Shown piece by piece: positions 1 to 7,544 of a stretch of 43,162 bases of DNA. Source of the stretch: JAMQKA01 sp043951865. GTDB lineage: Bacteria > Bacteroidota > Rhodothermia > Balneolales > Balneolaceae. The stretch covers positions 1 through 43,162 of the forward strand of contig NZ_JBINJF010000033.1 in assembly GCF_043951865.1 (NCBI RefSeq), written 5' to 3'. A program made the translations under genes and the position numbers. Under the pieces are notes generated by a model, which was given only the letters and a program-made list of their open reading frames with translations, was not told the DNA's origin and did not search any database. Positions within the stretch are counted from its first letter, which is position 1. Each line of letters starts with the position of its first letter.

Positions 1-71
1 GTGCTGTGCTAATGTCACTCAGTACCGTAATCGTGGCTATTAATGCCCGGTTCCTTAAAATCGAACGCTAA
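1..71 (+). CDS. C-terminal end of a heavy-metal (probably copper) P-type ATPase, partial
   Basis: The window opens inside a plus-strand reading frame that ends at the TAA at 69-71. The last 22 residues include MSLSTVIVVAINARFLKIER. A final hydrophobic helix with MSLST-V-(V)-INA followed by a short basic tail is the usual end of P1B-type metal-transporting ATPases of the CopA/CopB kind. Only the tail is present, so the catalytic DKTGT and CPC motifs cannot be checked. The neighbours (broken P-II-like gene, SHOCT protein, methyltransferase) are ones I associate with metal-efflux regions, which supports the call. It could be another polytopic transporter. Confidence 0.5.
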   Translation, partial: AVLMSLSTVIVAINARFLKIER

Positions 72-84
72 AAATGAGGTTATT

Positions 85-211
85 ATGAAACTTGTTAAAG
101 CGTATATCCGATCAATACACGGCGCTCCGCAACGAAGGCTATTGTTGTATGGCTGTTTTCGAAGGCGAAGGAACGGGGCGGTACAGTAACCACCAGCAAC
201 ATCACAATTGA
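85..211 (+). pseudogene. P-II-like signalling protein, frameshifted and truncated remnant
   Basis: The ATG at 85 starts MKLVKAYIRSIH, a close match to the first strand of GlnB/GlnK-type P-II proteins. After one extra base near 121 the frame moves on and reads ALRNEGYCCMAVFEGEGTGRYS. This fits the next P-II segment, where small residues precede a conserved EGxGTGRY. The roughly six codons normally found between the first strand and 'ALR' are missing, and a stop at 209-211 removes the T-loop and the rest of the trimer fold. P-II relatives often sit beside metal or cation transporters, which fits the ATPase end just upstream. Read as a dead gene; the homology is judged by eye. Confidence 0.55.
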
Positions 212-253
212 ACAGTAGTAATACCATGTTTTACGATCACCATCTTAGTAGGA

Positions 254-427
254 ATGCACTGGATCCGGCGGATCATTGTAGTTGGCCTTATTCTTTTGAT
301 AGTTTTCAATCTCATTCCATATCGACCCAATAACGATTTGGAGGAGGATGCCATGGAAATAGTAAAAAGAAGGTTTGCCCGTGACGAAATTGAACGGGAA
401 GAATTTGAAGAAAGGAAAAAAATCTAA
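254..427 (+). CDS. Small membrane-anchored SHOCT-domain protein
   Basis: A 57-residue protein. Residues 2-6 are basic and aromatic (HWIRR), residues 7-20 form one hydrophobic membrane helix, and the C-terminal half (EIVKRRFARDEIEREEFEERKK) is a textbook SHOCT motif: an amphipathic helix, R-(Y/F)-A-R-(G/D)-E-I, then a second charged helix. SHOCT proteins are thought to mediate oligomerisation or membrane tethering, and their exact role is unknown. The ATG at 254 has only a short AGGA directly in front of it. No better start exists before the in-frame stop at 209-211. The gene lies 22 bp before the methyltransferase and between metal-resistance remnants, so it is probably part of that region. 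Confidence 0.65.
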   Translation: MHWIRRIIVVGLILLIVFNLIPYRPNNDLEEDAMEIVKRRFARDEIEREEFEERKKI

Positions 428-449
428 CGAATGATTAACCATCAATAAA

Positions 450-1088
450 GTGACAAGCAGGGATACAACCCATACGAAAAGTCGATACCAATTTGTCGCC
501 CCTTTGTATAACCTGATGGAGTGGCCGGTAGAGCAACTGTGGTACAAAAAGTGGCGACGGGTGCTATGGCAGAACATTCACGGGCCAAACGTTTTGGAAA
601 TTGGTGTGGGCACCGGTAAAAACATCCCGTACTATCCTGAAGATATTGAAATAACGGGAATCGACCTCTCTTCCGGCATGCTGAAACGCGCCAAAAAACT
701 GCTGGCAGAAAAGCAAAAAGATCATGTTACCCTCAAAGAGATGGATGCTCAAAATATGGATTTTCCCGATAACCATTTTGACGATGCGGTTGCCACCTTT
801 GTGTTTTGTTCCGTCCCCGATCCCATCCTGGGATTAAAAGAAGCCCTGCGCGTCACCCGGCCCGGCGGGCAGCTGCACCTGCTGGAACACATGAAGCCGG
901 AACCGGAACAGTCCCTCCTGGCCGGCCTAATGGAGAAACTGGATGCACCCATCCACTACCTGAGTGGCGTTCATATCGCCCGGCAAACCGTAGCTAATGT
1001 TGAAAAGGCCGGCTGGAAAATAGAGCAAGTCCGGGATTTAACTGCCAAAGGGATCTTTAGACAGATTGAAGCCTCTAAACCACACTAA
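450..1088 (+). CDS. Class I SAM-dependent methyltransferase (Methyltransf_11 type)
   Basis: A 212-residue soluble methyltransferase. Motif I is at residues 48-57 (VLEIGVGTGK) and binds the SAM methionine. D72 in GIDLSSGML is the acidic residue that should contact the ribose. The motif III region reads DPILGLKEALRVTRPGG and leads into LLEHMKPE. The N-terminus SRYQFVAPLYNLMEWPVEQL resembles the PmtA/UbiE-like group acting on lipids or quinones, but the substrate cannot be read from sequence. The start is a GTG with no clear ribosome-binding site; the next candidate is the Met at residue 23, which would cut into the fold. It lies just after the SHOCT gene. The stop at 1088 overlaps the out-of-phase end of the histidine-kinase remnant on the other strand. 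Confidence 0.8.
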   Translation: MTSRDTTHTKSRYQFVAPLYNLMEWPVEQLWYKKWRRVLWQNIHGPNVLEIGVGTGKNIPYYPEDIEITGIDLSSGMLKRAKKLLAEKQKDHVTLKEMDAQNMDFPDNHFDDAVATFVFCSVPDPILGLKEALRVTRPGGQLHLLEHMKPEPEQSLLAGLMEKLDAPIHYLSGVHIARQTVANVEKAGWKIEQVRDLTAKGIFRQIEASKPH

Positions 1089-1440
1089 CCCTCTAGCCAG
1101 CGACAGCCCCACCACGAATGTACTTCCTTCACCTTGTCCCTCACTTAAGACGCGAATTTTACCGTTATAAAGTTCTACAATGGCTTTGACCAATGGCAGC
1201 CCGAGGTACTGCTCCTGCACTTCTGATTCATTGGCCCGGCAGAACCGCTCAAACAGGTGCTTTTGGGCCTCCTCATCAAAACCGATCCCGGTGTCGCTCA
1301 GGCGGATAGCCTGGATTACCTCACCAGGAAGTTTATTCTTCAGCAAGGCAAAGAGAAAATGGCCGCGCAGACATAGTTTTGCACGTTGACAGGTAATTTT
1401 CCCTTTAACGCAGTTGAAGGGAAAATCTACCAGCGCTTTA
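1038..1440 (-). pseudogene. Histidine-kinase catalytic-domain remnant
   Basis: Minus-strand reading gives the C-terminal half of a HATPase_c domain: LSDTGIGFDEEAQKHLFERF (G1 and F boxes), then YLGLPLVKAIVELYNGKIRVLSE and EGSTFVVGLSL (degraded G2 box and final strand). In the same frame up to 1440, KALVDFPFNCVKGKI resembles an eroded N box (normally ALxNLLxNAxKYT), and its key Asn residues are altered. No start codon, dimerisation helix, phospho-acceptor His or sensor domain is present. This is the 3' stub of a kinase, perhaps once the sensor of the neighbouring metal-resistance genes. Confidence 0.7.
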
Positions 1441-1670
1441 CCCCCTGTTAAATAAAAAGGTCGGTAACATATGAGGTAAGATACTGCCTGCCATTAGGGT
1501 ACATGATTTGTGCATCATTATCGTGAGAAATACAGGCTAAGGGTTTAGAATCCTTGGAGAGATTACTGTTGAAAACTCGCAGCGTCGTATCATTGCCAGG
1601 GATATCGTAACTTTCCGCCCATTTATCAGTACAATACACTTCGTCTTCATCAGATTAAGAAAATATCGCT
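1441..1670. other. Gene-poor stretch with one unrecognised minus-strand ORF
   Basis: Between the kinase remnant and the DUF5686 gene there is one 63-codon minus-strand frame (1448-1639, ATG start) that matches no family I know. It has no ribosome-binding site and no signal peptide. It may be another decayed piece of the region. The promoter of the plus-strand gene at 1671 should lie in the last part of this stretch, but I could not identify clear boxes. Confidence 0.3.
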
Positions 1671-4073
1671 ATGTATCTCCGAATCACCCGTCCTGTTGTC
1701 CTGCTGGCGCTGATGCTTTCCCTTTCAGATCCTGCTTATGCCCAAAAAACGATCAGCGGCACCATCACCGACGCATCCAGTGGAGAGTCGCTTCCCTCGG
1801 CCAATATCTCAATCGAAGATACCTATCGCGGTACCATCAGCAACCGCGACGGGCGCTACTCTCTTACCATTCCCGACTCGCTGCTGCCGGTAACAGTTGT
1901 GGTCCGCTATCTCGGGTATAACACCGATAAACGAACGATCGAGCGAAGCTCGAACAGCACCCAGGATTTTCGGCTTGAACCCTCCACCCTCCAGATGGAG
2001 GAGGTCGTGGTAACGGGAGAGGATCCCGCCATTGGCATCATGCGCAGGGTCATTGAACGTAAACAACAGTGGCGAAAACGACTGGATACCTACCGGGCCG
2101 AGGCCTATACCCGGCAGACCATTTCCAACGACACCGCCATCGTGATGATCTCGGAGTCTGTTTCGGAGGCGTTCTGGGACAAGGAACAGGGACACCGCGA
2201 GGTGCTTAAATCGCGACGACAGACCGCCAATATCGCAGCCAGTGACAACTTTGCGGGGGTCAGCTACTTTCCCAACCTGTATGACGACAACATCGAAATC
2301 GCCGGATTTCAACTCGTGGGTGTCACCCACCCGGATGCTCTTACATACTACGACTTCAGGCTCGAGGACTACCGCAATATCGACGACCGGGTGGTGTACG
2401 AAATATCTGTTTCGCCGGCCCGCAAACTCCAGCCCCTGTTCGAGGGCACCATCTACGTGCTCGACCGGGAATACGCCCTGCTGGAAGTGAGCCTGCAGCC
2501 GAATGACGTCGTGACCTTTCCACAGCCTGTCAGGGATTTCAACACTTTTTACGAGCAGCAGTTCAACAACTACGGAAAAGAGTTCTGGCTGCCGGCCGAC
2601 ATGCGAATCCGGGGCGACATCAAGATTTCGATGGTGGGCCTCGATTTCCCGACTATCAGGTTTCGCCAGGTCTCCCAGATATCAAATTACCAGGTGAACG
2701 TTCCGCTCCCCGATTCCCTTTACCGGAAGAAGGAGCAGATCACGGTCGATTCAACCTCTGCCGATACCGATTCGCTGTTTGTGAACGCTGTAAAATCGGT
2801 TCCCCTTTCAAGAGAAGAGGAAGAAGCCTACTCCAGCCTGGACAGCACCGCCACCCTGGAAAAATCGTTTAAACCCTCCGGCTTCCTGGCTCATTTTATT
2901 GATGAGGATGAAAACGGCAATGGAAACGGCGGACCGGGGTTTTTGGATCGAGTTCCGGGCAGTTTATCACCCGCTTTTCGCTACAACCGGGTGGACGAAT
3001 TTTACGGCGGACTGAAATATGATATCGGTATAGCTGATCGGGTGGAGCTGAATGTTCGGGGCGGCTACAGCACCGGCTACCGGGCGTGGAGCTACGGAAG
3101 CGGACTCGAATATGAATTGGTGAATGCCAAGGGATTTGACCAGTCCATTGGGCTGGAATACCTAGCCGGCACCGTCCCCCAGCAGCAGTCGGCCATCTAC
3201 GGGGCCTACTTTACCACGGTGACCAACCTGCTGGGTGAACGCGATTACTACAACTATTTTCGCAGCGAAGGATACCGGGTGTTTACCGGTCTGGAATTTC
3301 CGCGGGATCTATCGGCAGTTGTCGGCTTCAACAGTCAGGAACACTCCTCCCTGTCACAAAATACCAGCTACGATCTGCTGGGGCGGTCGCCCCGTCTGCA
3401 GCTGAATCCCGATGTGGAAGAGGGATCGCTGCGTTCGCTTGACCTCAGGGCGGGGTACAACCTGGACCAGGGATACAATTTTGGCGTCACGGGAATCGAT
3501 AAAATTGCGTTTTCAGTTGAACTGTCGGATGATATGCTGGGCAGTGATTTTAACTTTGCGAGGTACACCGGTTCTGTGCAGTGGAGTTTTCCCACTTTCT
3601 ATCAGCGCCGGTTCCTTTCCAACACGCTGGACCTCAACCTTGCAGCGGGCACGTTCAGTGGCAGGCTCCCCCTGCAGCGGCTGGGGCTGCTGGATGTTTC
3701 AATCGACCATTTCAGCCCGTTCGGCACGCTGAAGACCCGGCAGCAGACTCCCTATATGGGTGAGCAATACCTGATGCTTAATGCCGAGCACAACTTCCGG
3801 ACCATTCCGTTTGAAGCGCTGGGACTACAAAAACCGGTCGACTGGAACTGGAGCCTTATTATCTTCGGCGGGGCCGGCAAAACCTGGATCTCCGACACCC
3901 GCAAACAGGCCATCCTGGACCGGACGGGATACCTGGTACCGGAAACCGGCGACCCACACCTTGAGGCCGGCATCTCCCTGAACGGCATTTTCGGGTTATT
4001 CAGGATCGACCTGGCCCGGCGACTGGATCAACCCGCCTACCTGTTGAATATAAGCGTGGCACGTATTTTCTAG
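1671..4073 (+). CDS. CarboxypepD_reg-like / DUF5686 outer-membrane protein
   Basis: An 800-residue exported protein. Residues 1-24 are a signal peptide ending ALMLSLSDPAYAQ. Residues about 26-105 form a carboxypeptidase-regulatory-like beta domain (ISGTITDASSGESLPSANISI, then YRGTISNRDGRYSL and VRYLGY), the 'plug-side' domain common in Bacteroidota outer-membrane proteins. The linker LEPSTLQMEEVVVTGEDPA resembles the start of a TonB-dependent receptor, but the rest matches DUF5686: IMRRVIERKQQWRKRLDTYRAEAYTR and a long alternating beta-strand region ending in aromatic residues (LLNISVARIF). The C-terminal Phe fits insertion by the BAM complex. Family function is not established; surface assembly or transport is likely. 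It appears to stand alone. Confidence 0.8.
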   Translation: MYLRITRPVVLLALMLSLSDPAYAQKTISGTITDASSGESLPSANISIEDTYRGTISNRDGRYSLTIPDSLLPVTVVVRYLGYNTDKRTIERSSNSTQDFRLEPSTLQMEEVVVTGEDPAIGIMRRVIERKQQWRKRLDTYRAEAYTRQTISNDTAIVMISESVSEAFWDKEQGHREVLKSRRQTANIAASDNFAGVSYFPNLYDDNIEIAGFQLVGVTHPDALTYYDFRLEDYRNIDDRVVYEISVSPARKLQPLFEGTIYVLDREYALLEVSLQPNDVVTFPQPVRDFNTFYEQQFNNYGKEFWLPADMRIRGDIKISMVGLDFPTIRFRQVSQISNYQVNVPLPDSLYRKKEQITVDSTSADTDSLFVNAVKSVPLSREEEEAYSSLDSTATLEKSFKPSGFLAHFIDEDENGNGNGGPGFLDRVPGSLSPAFRYNRVDEFYGGLKYDIGIADRVELNVRGGYSTGYRAWSYGSGLEYELVNAKGFDQSIGLEYLAGTVPQQQSAIYGAYFTTVTNLLGERDYYNYFRSEGYRVFTGLEFPRDLSAVVGFNSQEHSSLSQNTSYDLLGRSPRLQLNPDVEEGSLRSLDLRAGYNLDQGYNFGVTGIDKIAFSVELSDDMLGSDFNFARYTGSVQWSFPTFYQRRFLSNTLDLNLAAGTFSGRLPLQRLGLLDVSIDHFSPFGTLKTRQQTPYMGEQYLMLNAEHNFRTIPFEALGLQKPVDWNWSLIIFGGAGKTWISDTRKQAILDRTGYLVPETGDPHLEAGISLNGIFGLFRIDLARRLDQPAYLLNISVARIF

Positions 4074-4126
4074 TCTGCACGAAAGGGTTGCATCCGGCCT
4101 TCCGATGGTGCCCTATAATATGCATT

Positions 4127-4161
4127 AAAAAAGGCGAATCCCCGCGTCGGGGATTCGCCTT
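4127..4161 (-). terminator. Rho-independent terminator between the DUF5686 and OmpA-type genes
   Basis: A perfect 13-bp stem (aaggcgaatcccc at 4131-4143 with ggggattcgcctt at 4149-4161), with one further G-C pair and a CGT loop, lies between the convergent genes. On the minus strand the stem is followed by six T residues (4132-4127), so it terminates the OmpA-type gene. The A-run on the other side means it may also act weakly on the plus-strand gene. Confidence 0.9.
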
Positions 4162-4186
4162 GAAGTTGATTACTCCGGATCAGCCG

Positions 4187-5089
4187 TTAGTTGGACGGAG
4201 TGTACTGGTAGGGGCTGATCGGGTGTGATTCTGCGCGACGATTCTTGCGGCAGCCTGGATCATCCGGACCGGCCTGCTCATAGCAGGGAACCGGTGCTTT
4301 ACCCAGTCCACGAGAATCAATACGATCTTCGGAAACGCCGTTTTCAGTGTAGAAGTCGACCACGGAAACAGCACGTCGCTGGCTGAGGCGCAGGTTGTAC
4401 TGGTCGCCCCCAATGTGGTCAGTATAAGCATCTATGCGAACACGGAAATTGGGCGCATCGAGCAGTTGCTGCACGTTCTCCGTAAGAATTGCAGCTGCCT
4501 GATCGTCAATATTCGATTTATCGAAATCAAAATTGATCGTGCCAAGGTCACCTTCTCTTATATAGGCGGGATCCTGGGCATCATTGGGATCGGTATCCAT
4601 TTCAATTTCCTGCCCGTCGGTAAATCCGTCACCGTCGCTGTCAGGATTATTGGGATCCGTATCATAATCCATTACCTCTTCATAATCATTCAGGCCGTCC
4701 CCGTCGCTGTCAGCGTTGTTGGGATCGGTGCGATAGTCATTAACTTCCTGTCCATCCTCAAGTCCGTCACCATCGGTGTCGGCATTGTTGGGGTCCGTAT
4801 CATAGGAATTTACTTCAGGTCCATCCTCAAGTCCGTCCCCATCCGTATCCGCGTTAAGTGGATCGGTATCATACTCGTTAACTTCATCCCCATCGGTTAA
4901 ACCGTCCCCATCAGTGTCGGCGTTGTTGGGGTCGGTACCTAATTCAGCCTCTTCGGCGTCGGTTAATCCGTCACCATCGGTGTCTACTGGTTCTTGTACG
5001 GCGGGTTCACTCGAACCACAGCCATATTGAAGGGTGACCCCTCCCGCTAATAATATGGAAACAAGTAATATATTGAGAGCTCGTTTCAT
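4187..5089 (-). CDS. OmpA-family lipoprotein with thrombospondin type-3 calcium-binding repeats
   Basis: A 300-residue envelope protein. The N-terminal hydrophobic segment ends LQYGC, a relaxed lipobox placing the lipidated Cys at 24. Residues about 36-172 contain six tandem repeats of the form D(T/S)DGDGLxDxxE...TDPNNA, a calcium-binding type-3 repeat. Residues about 180-295 are an OmpA-like peptidoglycan-binding domain (TINFDFDKSNID, then DAYTDHIGGDQYNLRLSQRRA and RKNRRAE, where the Asp and Arg that hold diaminopimelate are expected). It probably links the outer membrane to peptidoglycan, stiffened by calcium. An AGGAG ribosome-binding site precedes the ATG. The gene is monocistronic and ends at the terminator at 4127-4161. 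Confidence 0.9.
   Translation of the reverse strand: MKRALNILLVSILLAGGVTLQYGCGSSEPAVQEPVDTDGDGLTDAEEAELGTDPNNADTDGDGLTDGDEVNEYDTDPLNADTDGDGLEDGPEVNSYDTDPNNADTDGDGLEDGQEVNDYRTDPNNADSDGDGLNDYEEVMDYDTDPNNPDSDGDGFTDGQEIEMDTDPNDAQDPAYIREGDLGTINFDFDKSNIDDQAAAILTENVQQLLDAPNFRVRIDAYTDHIGGDQYNLRLSQRRAVSVVDFYTENGVSEDRIDSRGLGKAPVPCYEQAGPDDPGCRKNRRAESHPISPYQYTPSN
4573..4984 (-). repeat. Tandem repeat array encoding six type-3 calcium repeats
   Basis: Six in-frame units of about 69 bp, each encoding one DxDGDGLxD repeat of the OmpA-type lipoprotein. Units 2 to 4 are most alike (EVNxYxTDPxNADTDGDGL), so copy number may vary by recombination between strains. Confidence 0.85.
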
Positions 5090-5275
5090 TGAATTTACTC
5101 CTGTTATTGTATGTTTATGATTTTGAAGAATGTATATTTGTGAAACTCATCTGTGAAGCGCCTTTTTTAAGAAGCCACTAAGCAATGAAAATAATGATAC
5201 TGGGGAACTCAAACAAAATTTGATGAAATTATTAGCAAAGATATCTTATATCCCATATATTTGCATTTCCCAATT

Positions 5276-5349
<74 letters not shown>

Positions 5350-5560
5350 CTTTTTAGTCGCATTTCTCAACATCGCTTCAGTCAACAGTTAAATATAAAT
5401 TCCTGTTAGAATCAAAAGTTCCGGGAAATTATTACAAATTGGCTTAATTGTTATAAAATAGTTATTTAATTAAGGCGTAAAAGAATATTGTCAAGATATA
5501 AATCAACAAGGCGGATCGGGCTTACAATGAGGTTGTCATAACCATTTACAGGAGGCTTTT

Positions 5561-6763
5561 ATGAACAACTGTATATCCATCTACAAACGACCCATACAGC
5601 TCTCTTTACTGGCATTCCTTCTTTTTTTGCTGGGTTTACCGGTGCATTCCGTGCGTGCGCAGAGCCCTGTTGAGCTGGACTTGACTTTGCAGCCGCAGCT
5701 TACCAGGGCCCAGGTTCTTGGCTTGTCCAACCTGGGAATAAATCGTTCGGGAGAAGGTGCTCCCCTGTTTAACCTTGTAGTGCGAAACAACACAAACCAG
5801 GAGCAGCGGGACCTTTATTTTGAAATTGAGATCGGCTCAGGCAGGGTCGGCACTATAGCAACTCTCTACCAGCGTTCGGACCGCCCTTTCCATCTGAATG
5901 CCGGTCAAGTGGTGGTGGCCAGCAATAACCAGCTGCAGAACGGGGTTCCCGGCGTTGAAGAAAGCATCCGATTTAGTGGGGGACTGACGGAGCAGGGAGA
6001 ACAGTTCCTTAATGACCTGGGAGGAGCAACCACGCTCCCCGCAGATATCTATACGGTAACGCTGAGTCTGTACCAGGGAGACAACAGCCGCAGCGGAGGC
6101 GATCTGCTGGATACCATTGAGCAGAGTTTTGGAGAAAATATCTCCACCGATACCAGTATCGACCTTTACCTGGTGCAGCCCGGGGGAGTTGCGGGCTCGG
6201 GTGAGCAAATTACCACCACGCTGCCGGTATTTCGGTGGGACGGGCCAACCAATATTGATTACCGTCTCATAGTGGTTGAAGATAACGGGCAGAGCCCCGA
6301 AACGTTGATACAGTCCGCACTCGGTACCGAACCGATCCTGGCAAATGCGAGCTCTACCGGAGGCAGCCTGCTTGATTTTGAAATAATTGACGCCCGCCTG
6401 AACAATATCACCTTTTCCACCCCGCCTTCCGGAGTGCAGAACCTGGAAGACGGAACCAGGTATTACTGGCAGGTTTTCGCCAACCGCCAAACGGTGGAGG
6501 CGGCTGAAAATATCCCTTCCGAAATCTGGGAGTTTTCCGTCGCATCCAACCAAACCAGCACAACGGTCAATGTTACGGATGAAATGGAGAACTCGCTCAA
6601 TCTCCTGCTGGGAGAACAGCTAAACCAGCTGAATGAGCAGGGATTTAACTTCAACTCCATTGTCATAGAGGGACAGACCTATCGCGGTGCCGCAGCTGTC
6701 CAGAAACTTCGGGAACTTGGCGGCAGGATTGAATCCGGGGAAATATCAATTATTGTTGAATAA
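5561..6763 (+). CDS. Secreted protein of unknown family, first gene of the FecR/CHASE2-cyclase operon
   Basis: 400 residues. Residues 1-34 form a signal peptide (LLAFLLFLLGLPVHSVRAQ). The mature protein has alternating strands typical of Ig or fibronectin-like folds. One block is at about 35-190 (LFNLVVRNNTNQEQRDLYFEIEI; LPADIYTVTLSLYQ). A second is at about 200-325 (LPVFRWDGP, YRLIVVED, DGTRYYWQVFA), resembling fibronectin type-III-like modules in Bacteroidota surface proteins. The C-terminal 60 residues form an amphipathic helical region ending GGRIESGEISIIVE. A strong AGGAGG lies just before the ATG. The FecR-domain gene starts 8 bp after the stop, so they are probably co-transcribed. I do not recognise a catalytic motif; it may be an extracytoplasmic ligand-binding part of the sensing system encoded downstream. 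Confidence 0.7.
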   Translation: MNNCISIYKRPIQLSLLAFLLFLLGLPVHSVRAQSPVELDLTLQPQLTRAQVLGLSNLGINRSGEGAPLFNLVVRNNTNQEQRDLYFEIEIGSGRVGTIATLYQRSDRPFHLNAGQVVVASNNQLQNGVPGVEESIRFSGGLTEQGEQFLNDLGGATTLPADIYTVTLSLYQGDNSRSGGDLLDTIEQSFGENISTDTSIDLYLVQPGGVAGSGEQITTTLPVFRWDGPTNIDYRLIVVEDNGQSPETLIQSALGTEPILANASSTGGSLLDFEIIDARLNNITFSTPPSGVQNLEDGTRYYWQVFANRQTVEAAENIPSEIWEFSVASNQTSTTVNVTDEMENSLNLLLGEQLNQLNEQGFNFNSIVIEGQTYRGAAAVQKLRELGGRIESGEISIIVE

Positions 6764-6771
6764 ATGGAATC

Positions 6772-7521
6772 ATGACGTGGAATAAACTGACATCGATGTT
6801 GGGATGGCCGCTCGCAGCTTTTTTTATTGCCGGCCTGGCCTCGGCAGAAATGTATAACTATACCTCCGCCGACCGTCCCCTTGCATTTGTGCGCCGTTTC
6901 AAGCCGGAAGTCAATATTCTGCCCAAACAGATTGAGCCCCAAAAAGGGGAGCCGCTATACAGCGGGGACACCTTGCGAACCTACGAGGAAGGATATGCAG
7001 CCGTCCAGTTCATGGATAAAAGCTTCGCCAAAGTAAAGCCGAACTCTGAACTGACCGTGCGGGGAGAAGTCAACAACGACAAGAGCACCTCGGCACGCAT
7101 TGCACTGGAGGCCGGCGAAATCTTTATGGAGGTTACCCAGCGATCTGACAACAATTTCGAAGTGGCCACCTCCAAGTCCGTAGCATCGGTCAAAGGCACA
7201 AACTTCGGAGTACGATCGGACAACTACGCCTGGGTGGAAGAGGGAATCGTGGAGTTTATGTCCACTGAAACCGGCCAGACTGTTTCCCTCACCGAACGCA
7301 TGTACGGGCAGGTGAACGAGGACAACAGCATTACCACCGGGGAACTGACGGAAGATGAGTTGCAAAGTCTGAGGAGTGGTTACGACGAGCTGGATGGAGA
7401 TACCGGCGCCCCCAAACAGATGAGATTGCGGTTTCGGGATGAAAACGGAGAAATCAGGGAGATACAAATTGAGTATTACGACAACAGTGATGAGAGTGGC
7501 ACCGACAACGAAAACGAATAA
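6772..7521 (+). CDS. FecR-domain periplasmic protein
   Basis: 249 residues. Residues 1-25 are a signal peptide or anchor (WPLAAFFIAGLASA). Residues about 50-170 match the FecR/LysM-adjacent fold PF04773: GEPLYSGDTLRTYEEGYAAVQFMDKSFAKVKPNSELTV, then ALEAGEIFMEV, FEVATSKSVASVKGTNFGV and VEEGIVEF. In TonB-linked iron systems FecR passes a signal from the outer membrane to a sigma factor. Here there is no sigma factor, and the protein lacks the cytoplasmic N-terminal anti-sigma helix bundle. It sits between a secreted protein and an outer-membrane barrel, upstream of a CHASE2 cyclase, so a periplasmic scaffold or ligand-binding role in that pathway is inferred. The C-terminal tail is acidic. Confidence 0.8.
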   Translation: MTWNKLTSMLGWPLAAFFIAGLASAEMYNYTSADRPLAFVRRFKPEVNILPKQIEPQKGEPLYSGDTLRTYEEGYAAVQFMDKSFAKVKPNSELTVRGEVNNDKSTSARIALEAGEIFMEVTQRSDNNFEVATSKSVASVKGTNFGVRSDNYAWVEEGIVEFMSTETGQTVSLTERMYGQVNEDNSITTGELTEDELQSLRSGYDELDGDTGAPKQMRLRFRDENGEIREIQIEYYDNSDESGTDNENE

Positions 7522-7544
7522 AACGGTAGGTTAAGGCATACTTT

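Noticed and set aside
4415..4900. 161-codon plus-strand frame with regular hydrophobic repeats
   Set aside because: It is the mirror of the Asp-Gly calcium repeats of the OmpA-type lipoprotein, so the periodic Ile/Val pattern is an artefact.
4573..4984. CRISPR-like periodicity
   Set aside because: The 69-bp repeats are in-frame coding units of a calcium-binding protein, not palindromic repeats with unique spacers.
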